A stretch of 9,538 bases of DNA from Candidatus Bathyarchaeota archaeon (GCA_014729935.1 WJJB01000204.1:1-9538), one strand, 5' to 3'; positions 1 through 6,702 are shown, numbered from the stretch's first letter. Notes: generated by a model from the sequence alone, not told the origin. Translations and numbers: made by a program.

Positions 1-1075
1 AGCCTGTACCGGTCACTTCTATCATGCCGATTTCAGGCGACCAGATGCGCTGCACGGTCATCTTATTTTGCGTGAGCGTGCCAGTTTTATCTGTGCAAAT
101 CACGTCAACGGAACCCAAGGCTTCGACTGCCGGGAGCTTCCTGATGATTGCTCGTTTCTTTGCCATCTTCTGAACGCCGATGGCAAGAGTAAGGGTCACG
201 GCAGCAGCAAGGCCTTCAGGCACCGCGGAAACTGCCAAGGCAATGGATGTCTCGATGGCTTCTTTGATATCTCCACCAGGATGGATCCAAATCTCCACCA
301 ATAGTACGGCCACGACCACCGTGATCACCAGCAATCCAAGAATCTTTCCGAGCTTATTCAGCTGTTGCTGTAGAGGTGTTGCTTGTTCCTTTGTATCGAT
401 GGTGGATTGAGCGATCTTGCCAATTTCCGTGTTCATGGCGGTACCGAAGATCACGGCTTTTCCCCTACCTTTAACCGTGGTTGTTCCCATGAAGGCGATG
501 TTTTTTTGCTCTGCGAGCACCACGAAATCATCGTCTATTGTTTTAGCATGCTTGTTCACTGGCACAGATTCACCGGTGAGAATCCCCTCTTCCACCTTTA
601 ACCTGCTCGCTTCGATAATCCTGGCGTCAGCACCGATTGTTTCCCCCTCATACAGGAGCAATAGATCTCCGGGAACCAAGTCCCTGATATCGACGCGCGT
701 TTCCTTCCCGTCCCGAATAACGAGCGTATCATCGCCAGTGAGTTCCTTGAGCTTCTCGAGGCTTTGCTCTGCCCGGTATTCTTGTATGAACCCCATAATG
801 CCATTAAGCAAGATGATCACGAGGATCACGATAGCCTCCACGTAATCGGCAAACACGATCGAAACAATGGCAGCAACCAGCAATAGCGCGACCAGGAAAT
901 CTTTGAATTGCAGCAGGAATCTCATGAAAGGGGAGATTTTTTTTCCCTCTGCGAGCATGTTTGGGCCATATTTCTCCAAACGTGCCTTGACCTCTTCAGA
1001 GGTCAAGCCAGTTTCCAAGGACGTGCCGAACTCGTTGGCAACTGCCTGTGTATCATCCCTGTAGTATGGTGTCAT
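1..1075 (-). CDS. P2-type cation-transporting ATPase, N-terminal part (cut by left edge)
   Basis: An ATP-driven membrane pump that moves a cation while cycling through an aspartyl-phosphate intermediate. The start is ATG at 1073-1075, and 358 codons lie inside the window. Visible in order: a cation-ATPase N-terminal domain (about residues 1-50, with a GLTSEEV...YGPN signature); a first membrane hairpin (about 52-100); the actuator domain with TGES at 167-170; a further membrane hairpin with PEGL at 286-289, the ion-binding M4 region; and the phosphorylation motif DKTGTLT with Asp329. This order and spacing match P2-type (SERCA/PMCA/Na,K-like) ATPases, which usually have 850-1000 residues, so the nucleotide-binding domain and later helices lie beyond the edge. 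M4 reads PEGLA rather than the commoner PEGLP. The ion (Ca2+ or other) cannot be told, because the M5/M6 ligands are not in the window. No clear ribosome binding site precedes the ATG. Confidence 0.95.
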   Translation of the reverse strand, partial: MTPYYRDDTQAVANEFGTSLETGLTSEEVKARLEKYGPNMLAEGKKISPFMRFLLQFKDFLVALLLVAAIVSIVFADYVEAIVILVIILLNGIMGFIQEYRAEQSLEKLKELTGDDTLVIRDGKETRVDIRDLVPGDLLLLYEGETIGADARIIEASRLKVEEGILTGESVPVNKHAKTIDDDFVVLAEQKNIAFMGTTTVKGRGKAVIFGTAMNTEIGKIAQSTIDTKEQATPLQQQLNKLGKILGLLVITVVVAVLLVEIWIHPGGDIKEAIETSIALAVSAVPEGLAAAVTLTLAIGVQKMAKKRAIIRKLPAVEALGSVDVICTDKTGTLTQNKMTVQRIWSPEIGMIEVTGTG

Positions 1076-1132
1076 GGAAAATCGTTCTCTAGTGTTGTAA
1101 AATGTTCGTGCATGTATAGGTAACTTGTATTT

Positions 1133-1144
1133 GTTTATATTTTA
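1133..1144 (-). promoter_or_regulatory. Possible TATA box for the P-type ATPase
   Basis: Read on the minus strand this is TAAAATATAAAC, the most A/T-rich element in the 198-bp divergent gap at 1076-1273. Archaeal TATA boxes usually lie about 26 bp before the transcription start, which would put the start near 1112 and leave a leader of about 37 nt. The element also reads TTTATATTTT on the plus strand, so a role for the divergent gene at 1274 cannot be excluded, though that leader would exceed 100 nt. A weaker T-rich stretch at 1211-1220 is closer to that gene. Confidence 0.35.
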
Positions 1145-1273
1145 ACTGGATCGACTTTCTGGGACATGCTGCATGGTACACCACGGGATGATGTGAATTG
1201 CACGGCAAAACATTTTTTACTAATGCCGTGAAGGGTAGCATGTCCGGTGTGGAGTCGATAGTGGTTATGTTAC

Positions 1274-1900
1274 ATGAACAAGGTAGATATAACGAAGTTG
1301 GAAGAGGCATTGGATTACATCTTGCAACAACAGCTCATCTCTCCTTCCTTCAGGATATACAATCGAACGAAGAAGGATAAACTCCTCGTGGCAGGCACCA
1401 AAGCTAACCTGTCTGCAATCAAGGAAAAAATCATGAAGGGCTTGGACTTGGTGAAGGATATTGAGATGGATACTTTTATCAATTTCTTGGTTGAAGAATT
1501 CAATCTCCCAAGGAAGCAATTCGAGGACAAGCTGGAGAAATTAACAGGTAGTGGCTTCCCTCAAGACATTACCATGTTCTTCATTCAAGTAACCAGCGTG
1601 TTGCGGGAATTCTGGCAGGATGTGGCATACAAGGAAGTAGTGGATGACGTGCATAACATGGTAACGAAGAAAGGTAAATTCACCAAGAGACCATCTCGGG
1701 AGTTGGTCCACGAAATCCTCTGTAACGTGCTCAGTGAGCCATTCTCGCTCCTGGTGAACCTGTATGTCATTCGAACTTGGAGCAAGATCACCGGGAAGAC
1801 CATTAACTTCAGGGGACCATGGTTATCTTTGATGAATACCCTTGCAGCCCAGGTCATCTCTGCATGCAAGGAAGATACCAATGGGAGGGATGCTCGGTGA
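1274..1900 (+). CDS. Hypothetical protein, first gene of a coupled pair
   Basis: I do not recognise this 208-residue protein. The ATG at 1274 is the first start after an in-frame TAG at 1259-1261; no strong ribosome binding site precedes it. The protein looks soluble and mostly helical. It has a charged N-terminal half (lysine-rich about residues 30-65), a probable long helix around 65-90, and a basic patch KKGKFTKR at about 132-139. Two hydrophobic helices follow (about 148-169 and 182-197); they may pack in a core or touch the membrane. There is no signal peptide and no Cys/His metal motif. Its stop overlaps the GTG start of the next gene, a membrane protein, which argues for co-translation and a joint role. 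Coding status is supported by the length of the open frame and the coupling. The function is unknown. Confidence 0.75.
   Translation: MNKVDITKLEEALDYILQQQLISPSFRIYNRTKKDKLLVAGTKANLSAIKEKIMKGLDLVKDIEMDTFINFLVEEFNLPRKQFEDKLEKLTGSGFPQDITMFFIQVTSVLREFWQDVAYKEVVDDVHNMVTKKGKFTKRPSRELVHEILCNVLSEPFSLLVNLYVIRTWSKITGKTINFRGPWLSLMNTLAAQVISACKEDTNGRDAR
1884..1888 (+). promoter_or_regulatory. Ribosome binding site GGAGG that fixes the GTG start at 1897
   Basis: GGAGG lies inside the end of the upstream gene, 8 nt before the GTG at 1897. The open frame itself extends upstream to an ATG at 1819, but this strong site and the GTGA stop/start overlap at 1897-1900 favour the GTG. Confidence 0.75.
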
Positions 1901-2610
1901 AGGTCAAGCAAAGAGCAAGAGCGCTTTTCCTCCAAGGACCCGTGACCCCGTGTGCTTCCCAAGGTACATTCAATAGAAAACTGAAGATATCATTTCTCAT
2001 CACATGCGTGTATGCGATATTGTATGGCATTTACGAGTATTTCATAGTGTACACGTATGGTTTTTTTGATGGAAATGGAAAATTGATTTACCGGGTGATT
2101 CAACCATGGCAAAACTGGATGATCATGTTTGGAGGCATCAGCATTCTCCTGCTTGCTGGCACCCGATTCAATATCGAGCTATTCCTGATGGGTTTATTAT
2201 TCCAATTCATGCTGGAAGACTTGGCATACTGGATGTGCCAGTGGATTGATACAGGCGTGTATCCGTTTCCCGCTCCAAATTGGTGGGATACACATTTTGC
2301 CTCCTTTCGAATCCTTGGAGGACTTGGGTGGGCGTTGCCGTTCTGGCCCTACATGCCGTTTTATTACCTGCCTGGTTTTGGAGCGGTGATTGCTTATTAT
2401 CTTGCAGCGGTGAAAGGCCCGCGTTTCGCGAGAATGGTGTCTTGGACTATTGGCCCGCTCCTTGCAGCGATTCTCCTAGGGACCATGTTAGGTGATCTAG
2501 GGGCAAGAGTAGTCCTGATCATCCTCCCTGCAGGATTGTATGCGTATGGTGGTTCTTTATTATACCTGAAAAGGAAGGAGAGAACAAGCCTTGGGCAAAA
2601 TGATTCATGA
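1897..2610 (+). CDS. Multi-pass membrane protein of unknown function
   Basis: A 237-residue protein with about six membrane segments, near residues 31-52, 73-89, 92-112, 156-173, 183-199 and 203-223, with a further hydrophobic stretch around 138-153. I do not recognise the family. The most distinctive part is the stretch from 105 to 160, rich in aromatics and proline: an acidic pair Glu107-Asp108 at the end of a helix, Trp112 and Trp116, then PFPAPNWW (123-130) and LPFWPYMPFYYLP (147-159). These conserved-looking polar and aromatic residues next to a membrane face suggest a ligand site or a structural core. The GTG start at 1897 is chosen because a GGAGG sits 8 nt upstream and the start overlaps the previous stop (GTGA). 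The C-terminus is basic (LKRKERT), which may place it on the cytoplasmic side. The gene converges with the minus-strand GH43-like gene and overlaps it by 6 bp. Confidence 0.85.
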   Translation: MKVKQRARALFLQGPVTPCASQGTFNRKLKISFLITCVYAILYGIYEYFIVYTYGFFDGNGKLIYRVIQPWQNWMIMFGGISILLLAGTRFNIELFLMGLLFQFMLEDLAYWMCQWIDTGVYPFPAPNWWDTHFASFRILGGLGWALPFWPYMPFYYLPGFGAVIAYYLAAVKGPRFARMVSWTIGPLLAAILLGTMLGDLGARVVLIILPAGLYAYGGSLLYLKRKERTSLGQNDS

Positions 2611-3561
2611 TCCTGGCGGGACTTCCCAAGAAACTAAATTGGGTGATCTCGCCAAGCCAAGCTTGTTATCTCCCCTGCCAGCATGTGTGTTCCCCTCGGT
2701 GCTACCTGCATATAACAGGTAAAAGTAACCATCCCTGTTACGCCAATCAACCAGGAAAGGCGCGTTTGCGTGACTTTTCGTGTTAAAGGATTCCAACGGG
2801 ATATCAAGCATCCTGAAATCGATGAACCGGGTCCATTCCTCCAATCGGCAGGATTCTGAAGAAGGGTCCTCGATGATCATCGAACCCATGGAAGCACCAT
2901 TCATTCGCGTTTTGCAGAGAAGATGCCATTTTCCATCGATCTCTATCAGCTGGCTGTTTTCAAACCATATCAACCCACCGCTCACCTTGCTAAGACTGGT
3001 CCAAGGTCCAGAATGCAAGTTCCGTGTCCATGCTACCACCGGTTCTTGGTTTCTTTTATAAAACAAGATATAACGTCCAGCACTATCTTTTACAAGTGCA
3101 GCATCGATGGCACGCTCATTCTTGGTGATTTCATGAGCGAGGGGATACTTTTTCCAACTCACCATGTCCGTTGACCTTGCCATGAATAGCTGGTTGGGCT
3201 GGTCCTTCTTATCCCCCCATGAGTTGTAGGTAAGGTAGTACGCGCCATCAATCACGGAGATATTAGGAGAGCACATGCCAATCCAACCTTTCTCCTTCCC
3301 GCGCCAGCAAAAAAGTGGTTCGGTATATTCCTTGAAATCGCTCGTTTTCACGTGCACGACGTGGGAGCGTTCCATGCCATCCTCATGAAAGAATGCAGAG
3401 AAGAAAAGGTGAACTATCTCCTCGTGAAGGATCATGCATGCATCCTTCACGCTCCATCCTTCTACAGCATAAACTGGGTTGGATAATGAGGACCATGGTA
3501 CAGTGAATCCTACCATGAGCATATTGATGAAGGGAAAGGAATAAACCACAGGATCAACCAC
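2605..3561 (-). CDS. GH43-like five-bladed beta-propeller glycoside hydrolase family protein
   Basis: A 318-residue protein with the blade pattern of the GH43/GH32-type five-bladed propellers, which cleave arabino-, xylo- or fructo-glycosides. Repeated blade motifs are visible: KDACMI (39-44), SPNISVIDGAYYLTY (98-112), AIDAALVKDSAGRYILFY (151-168), WFENSQLIEIDGKWHLL (199-215) and the TDMVSW / SPNLVSW type strands. Asp40, Asp153 and Glu201 fall where GH43 enzymes carry the general base, the pKa-tuning Asp and the acid; this assignment is by pattern and spacing, not by alignment. There is no signal peptide or membrane anchor, so the protein is probably cytoplasmic and would act on small imported glycosides. 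The GTG start has a GGTGAT site 6 nt upstream. The gene is on the same strand as the FixCX/DHDPS operon but 383 bp downstream of it, so it probably has its own promoter. A phosphorylase or a non-catalytic propeller is the alternative. Confidence 0.8.
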   Translation of the reverse strand: MVDPVVYSFPFINMLMVGFTVPWSSLSNPVYAVEGWSVKDACMILHEEIVHLFFSAFFHEDGMERSHVVHVKTSDFKEYTEPLFCWRGKEKGWIGMCSPNISVIDGAYYLTYNSWGDKKDQPNQLFMARSTDMVSWKKYPLAHEITKNERAIDAALVKDSAGRYILFYKRNQEPVVAWTRNLHSGPWTSLSKVSGGLIWFENSQLIEIDGKWHLLCKTRMNGASMGSMIIEDPSSESCRLEEWTRFIDFRMLDIPLESFNTKSHANAPFLVDWRNRDGYFYLLYAGSTEGNTHAGRGDNKLGLARSPNLVSWEVPPGS

Positions 3562-3567
3562 TTGGCT

Positions 3568-3573
3568 ATCACC
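3568..3573 (-). promoter_or_regulatory. Ribosome binding site GGTGAT for the GTG start at 3561
   Basis: On the minus strand AAGGTGAT precedes the GTG start with a 6-nt spacer after GGTGAT. It pairs with the conserved 16S tail sequence AUCACC and decides this start in the absence of a nearby ATG. Confidence 0.65.
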
Positions 3574-3623
3574 TTGTTCGAGTGCTTGGTGGCAGTTAAT
3601 AGGTCAATCTAATCCTTCAGTAC

Positions 3624-3686
3624 CTATTCTTTTTCTTTCTTTTCCTTTAGCATTTTAATCAGCAAGTACAACGCGTAAAGCAGCAA
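3624..3686 (-). CDS. Possible 20-residue membrane-helix micropeptide
   Basis: Reading leftward on the minus strand, a TTG start at 3684-3686 opens 20 codons and ends at TAG (3624-3626). The predicted peptide has a hydrophobic start, LLYALYLLI (residues 2-10), and a highly charged tail, KEKKEKE (14-20), the build of a tiny membrane-anchored peptide. The main support is a nine-base Shine-Dalgarno match just upstream. An in-frame TGA inside that site shows this is not the tail of a longer gene. It lies 62 bp before the GH43-like gene on the same strand and could be a separate gene or a leader peptide. Against it: TTG is a rare start and the purine-rich tail could be chance. I recognise no family. 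Confidence 0.35.
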   Translation of the reverse strand: MLLYALYLLIKMLKEKKEKE

Positions 3687-3688
3687 TA

Positions 3689-3697
3689 ATCACCTCC
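3689..3697 (-). promoter_or_regulatory. Nine-base Shine-Dalgarno match GGAGGTGAT
   Basis: The minus strand reads GGAGGTGAT, fully complementary to the usual 16S 3' tail AUCACCUCC. It is the longest such match I found in the window, yet no annotated-size gene follows it. The spacing to the TTG at 3686 is 6 nt counted from GGAGG, which is ideal. Confidence 0.5.
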
Positions 3698-3944
3698 CAA
3701 TGAATTTATCATCCAACAAGCAAGTATCGACTGTTCGATGGATTTGGATGGACTGGTATTCATGTTACTGTACTTCAACAAATCCATGCATTAAACTTCC
3801 CCACAATCAAAACGCATGTGAACATTTGTTTTTTCCTTGGCTAACCTTCCAGAGTTTTTTCACCCTCATGATAGCCCACGCGAAACCTTAAAGGCTTCAT
3901 TAGGCACGCGGAAGAGCGGAATTTCATGGCGTGAGGGAAATGGT
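3698..3944. other. Intergenic stretch upstream of the micropeptide/GH43-like unit
   Basis: Together with 3562-3697 this makes a 383-bp gap between two minus-strand genes. I see no convincing gene here beyond the small ORF at 3624-3686. A minus-strand GTTTAATGC at 3788-3796, preceded by GGAA, could be a weak TATA box for transcription toward the GH43-like gene. Two short T-runs on the plus strand (about 3828-3834 and 3855-3860) do not fit a terminator for the minus-strand operon ending at 3945. Confidence 0.3.
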
Positions 3945-4862
3945 TCAACCATCGAGTTGACGGGTGAGTTCCTTCACGAGTTTCACGTGCTTACTTGCCA
4001 GCATCTCGTGGACTTCATCAAATTCGAGAATTGGCTTCCTGACCCGTGGCGTGCTGTAAATCCCTTGCCCGTGCAAGAGACGCTTGAAAAAATGCACGGA
4101 AATATCAAGATGCTGGTTGGAAAATGCAAGCACCGGGAGTAGCTTGTTGAACAGGGACTCTGCACCTGTTCGATCACCCTCCTGGTACCTGTTGTAGATG
4201 GCAGTGTATATCGCGTGCATCCCAGTTGGCATGAAGGCATGCACTCCCCTGTCCAAGCTCTCGATCAATTGCATGACTGCCCATCCCCCGGACACGTGCA
4301 ACCGACCTGCGGTAACATCGAGCACCCTCGAATACTTGTAGCCCGATGGAACCACTTCTACCTTCAATGCCCTGAAGGCATCGATTTCTTCGAACAGGTG
4401 TTCGATCAGGGAAAGTGGCAAGCCAAATCCACTTGGTGCCCAATCTTGTAACATGAGGAATCCCGGATCCAGAGCTGCAATGCTTTTAACCGAATTTTCA
4501 TATGCTTGGTTTCCCGCCATGCTTTCCACGTGGGGTAAATTCACGAGGATACCATCACATCCCATGTCTATTAATCCCTTGGCGATGTGCTTCCGCTCGG
4601 TCTCGTCCCGTGCTGAAGCCCCTCCGATTACGGGGGTCCTCCCCGTTGCCTCTTCCAGCACTGCTCCCACGATTTGTTCTCTCTCCTTGACGTTGAGCTT
4701 GCTTACTTCAGCCGCCATGGCAGGTACGAGGAATCCTGCAACTCCGGCATCTATTGCCATGTTTACATTTTTCCTGAGGGACGGGATGTCGATTCGATTG
4801 TCCGAGGTGAAGGGCGTGTTCAGGACGGTGATGATCCCCCTGATATCAAGCAATTGCTTCAT
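3945..4862 (-). CDS. Dihydrodipicolinate synthase / N-acetylneuraminate lyase family aldolase
   Basis: A 305-residue TIM-barrel protein, the usual length for the DHDPS/NAL/KDG-aldolase family, whose members bind a 2-keto acid (often pyruvate) as a Schiff base on a lysine. Family signs: the opening RGIITVLNTPFTSDNRID (8-25), AIDAGVAGFLVPAMAAE (36-52), VIGGASARDETE (78-89), and FRALKVEVVPSG (163-174), where Lys167 is the expected Schiff-base lysine. Two key positions differ from true DapA. The Gly-Thr-Thr-Gly-Glu loop is replaced by PAMAAE (47-52), and the region of the catalytic Tyr (normally Y-N-x-P) reads LQDWAP (138-143). A lysine-biosynthesis role is therefore unlikely; another 2-keto-acid lyase or dehydratase is more probable. 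It starts 10 bp after the stop of the FixC-FixX gene, with a GGTG site 7 nt before the ATG, so the two form an operon. The substrate is not identifiable. Confidence 0.88.
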   Translation of the reverse strand: MKQLLDIRGIITVLNTPFTSDNRIDIPSLRKNVNMAIDAGVAGFLVPAMAAEVSKLNVKEREQIVGAVLEEATGRTPVIGGASARDETERKHIAKGLIDMGCDGILVNLPHVESMAGNQAYENSVKSIAALDPGFLMLQDWAPSGFGLPLSLIEHLFEEIDAFRALKVEVVPSGYKYSRVLDVTAGRLHVSGGWAVMQLIESLDRGVHAFMPTGMHAIYTAIYNRYQEGDRTGAESLFNKLLPVLAFSNQHLDISVHFFKRLLHGQGIYSTPRVRKPILEFDEVHEMLASKHVKLVKELTRQLDG

Positions 4863-4872
4863 TTAGCAACAC

Positions 4873-6648
4873 CTACCCGCGTTCGTATTTCACGCCCTTT
4901 CCATCACCAGGAAAGGCGAAGTTAACGGCACCTTCCGGGCACGCAAGGAAGCACGCGCCGCACTCGAGGCAGTGGTTCTTGTAGTTTTCCTCAAGATGCA
5001 CCCTCTCGTCTTGCTTTCGCCATAACTTCACCGGACATATGAGGGCACAACTTGCGCAGTGTGTGCATTTCGAGAGATCATGGAAGAGAAAATCTTCGAC
5101 GGCGGGATCAACCTGAATGATGTTCCTGAAGCTCACCTTGGAATACTTGTTGATGCGTTCCGATAAGGGCGGGAGTGAAATGGCATCCTCTTGGTCCCGG
5201 TACCCGCTCCTGCTGGAAAGCCACTCGTCAAGCACCTGGGTGATCATCTTGCTTCTCATCTGCTTGGTAGAATTGAGTAATGGCTTTAACATGAATGATA
5301 GGTTTAGCTTCTTGATATAATACCCGAGAAACTCGTCCAGCAGGGAAGTTAGGATGGGTGCCGCAAGCTCCTTTACCTTCGGGTAAGCCACCCGGGCAAG
5401 TTCGAGCACCCGAGCATGGGCATGCTTGACCGTGTCGGCATGCGCCTCGTTCACGTTGATTGCCGCGAACATGGCATCAGAAAGGAGGGGCACCACCCAT
5501 TTTGAAGCATCCAAGTTGAATGGCACCTTGTCAATGAACTCCTTCCACTCTCCACCCATGGAGAATTCCCTACCGATTGGTGATTTCTTGATCCGCTGAT
5601 CGTAGGTTGATAGGAAACCGGCGTCAAATCGTTTTGCCCTCAATGCATCGCTGGCAACTTCTGCTGCTATCTTGCCTGCAAGCATTGCATAATACACGCC
5701 CTCGGCTTCCAAGGGACAGATCAACCCAGCAGCATCACCCAGCAGCATGAATCCATCCCCGAACAACCTGGTTGGTTTTGAAACGAACGGAAGCACATGT
5801 GCTTGGAATTCTCTGGGTTTCGCGTCGAGCATGGCGATGAGTCGTTGTATCGCAGGGGTATTCAGGAGTTCCTCAATGCAGGCAATGGGAGATATGTCTT
5901 GGTCGAGAAACCATCCGATGTAATGGCCAAGTCCAACGTGGAACCCGTCCTTGTTGAAAAAACTATATGCTATCGGGAAGTTTGCACCATAGTAATAATG
6001 CAATGCTTGATCGCCAACCAAGGCATCGATGATGCCTTCTTCAGCTTCAAAATCCACGGTGAGCATGAGGGCAAGATCCTTGCTGTCCCATTTCCCATCT
6101 CGCCGTATGCCCATCTTGCTGGAAACCAATGATATGGCACCATCGGCGCCAATCACCAGTGGTGCTGTAATCTTCCTATCATCATTAACGGTAACGGTGG
6201 CAATGCCATCTCCAACCTTGACTTCCGTCACCAACGCCCCCGTTTCAATCTTCGCTCCAGCATCACGCGCCAATCCCGCAAGCCAGCCATCGAGGTCAGG
6301 CCGATACACGTTAACGGTCAAGAAATCCCTTTCCGGACTTCCCTTTGCAAATCTCTTGGATGGCGAGAAAGAAATCGACCCCTCCTCCCGCCTGTCCTCG
6401 CCGATGAAGTGGAGAGTGGCTCTCCGAGCAATCCTGGATGGCACCTGCTCGAGCAATCCTTTCATGAATTCCAAGTCCATCCAGCACTTGGGAGACAATG
6501 CACATCCGGATGCATTTTTCTCGCCAATCTGGTTTCCCCGCTCCAAGATCAACACGTTCAATCCAGATCTGGCGGCGTGCATCCCGAAAGATAACCCGCC
6601 TGGTCCTGCACCCACCACTATCACGTCGTAAGTTCCTGCTTCATTCAT
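4873..6648 (-). CDS. FixC-FixX fusion: FAD dehydrogenase with C-terminal di-cluster ferredoxin domain
   Basis: A 591-residue flavoprotein of the FixC / ETF-quinone oxidoreductase / geranylgeranyl reductase superfamily. An FAD-binding GAGPGG (13-18) and ERGNQIGEKNASG (36-48) closely match FixC. The second FAD motif, GDGFMLLGDAAG (297-308), is followed by EAEGVYYAMLAG (314-325). After the FixC-like part (to about 420) comes a helical stretch of roughly 100 residues. A ferredoxin domain follows, with Cys528/531/534/538-Pro and Cys560/563/566/570-Pro, enough for two [4Fe-4S] clusters. The end, FPGDGKGVKYERG (579-591), is the typical FixX tail. FixC and FixX are normally separate partners of the FixAB electron-transfer flavoprotein, passing electrons to quinone or ferredoxin; no fixA or fixB is seen here. 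The frame extends up to 6699, but the shared TATA box lies inside that extension, so ATG 6648 is chosen, probably leaderless. A ferredoxin-coupled prenyl reductase is the alternative. Confidence 0.88.
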   Translation of the reverse strand: MNEAGTYDVIVVGAGPGGLSFGMHAARSGLNVLILERGNQIGEKNASGCALSPKCWMDLEFMKGLLEQVPSRIARRATLHFIGEDRREEGSISFSPSKRFAKGSPERDFLTVNVYRPDLDGWLAGLARDAGAKIETGALVTEVKVGDGIATVTVNDDRKITAPLVIGADGAISLVSSKMGIRRDGKWDSKDLALMLTVDFEAEEGIIDALVGDQALHYYYGANFPIAYSFFNKDGFHVGLGHYIGWFLDQDISPIACIEELLNTPAIQRLIAMLDAKPREFQAHVLPFVSKPTRLFGDGFMLLGDAAGLICPLEAEGVYYAMLAGKIAAEVASDALRAKRFDAGFLSTYDQRIKKSPIGREFSMGGEWKEFIDKVPFNLDASKWVVPLLSDAMFAAINVNEAHADTVKHAHARVLELARVAYPKVKELAAPILTSLLDEFLGYYIKKLNLSFMLKPLLNSTKQMRSKMITQVLDEWLSSRSGYRDQEDAISLPPLSERINKYSKVSFRNIIQVDPAVEDFLFHDLSKCTHCASCALICPVKLWRKQDERVHLEENYKNHCLECGACFLACPEGAVNFAFPGDGKGVKYERG

Positions 6649-6670
6649 GGTTCTAGGGGATAACGAATCC

Positions 6671-6680
6671 CATATAAATG
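6671..6680. promoter_or_regulatory. Shared bidirectional TATA box between FixCX and Isf genes
   Basis: CATATAAATG reads as a good TATA element on both strands (ATATAAAT on plus, ATTTATAT on minus). Its centre (6675.5) is exactly halfway between the two start codons at 6648 and 6703, about 27 bp from each, the usual distance from TATA to transcription start in archaea. Neither start has a ribosome binding site, which fits leaderless transcripts. Flanks with possible TFB-recognition character are CGAAT on plus and GGAACG on minus. The whole gap is 54 bp. Confidence 0.65.
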
Positions 6681-6702
6681 CCACGTTCCATACTAGCACA
6701 TC

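Noticed and set aside
417..845. 142-codon plus-strand open frame
   Set aside because: Antisense to the P-type ATPase actuator region, which carries unmistakable conserved motifs on the other strand.
1819..1896. Earlier ATG start for the membrane protein
   Set aside because: It would overlap the upstream gene by about 80 bp; GTG 1897 has GGAGG at correct spacing and a stop/start overlap.
3700..3891. 63-codon plus-strand open frame in the gap
   Set aside because: No ribosome binding site or TATA box, and no recognisable domain.
6029..6631. 200-codon plus-strand open frame
   Set aside because: Antisense to the FAD-binding part of the FixC-like gene; composition is Ser/Pro-rich shadow sequence without family motifs.
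4873..6648. Plain geranylgeranyl (archaeal lipid) reductase annotation
   Set aside because: ERGNxxGxKNxSG and the fused FixX-type tail fit FixC/ETF-QO better; the GGR-type aromatic motif region (YSFFNK, 228-233) is degenerate. It is kept only as an alternative.
6649..6699. N-terminal extension of the FixC-FixX frame to an upstream ATG (608 residues)
   Set aside because: The extra 17 residues precede a perfect flavoprotein start, and the TATA box needed for transcription lies within them.
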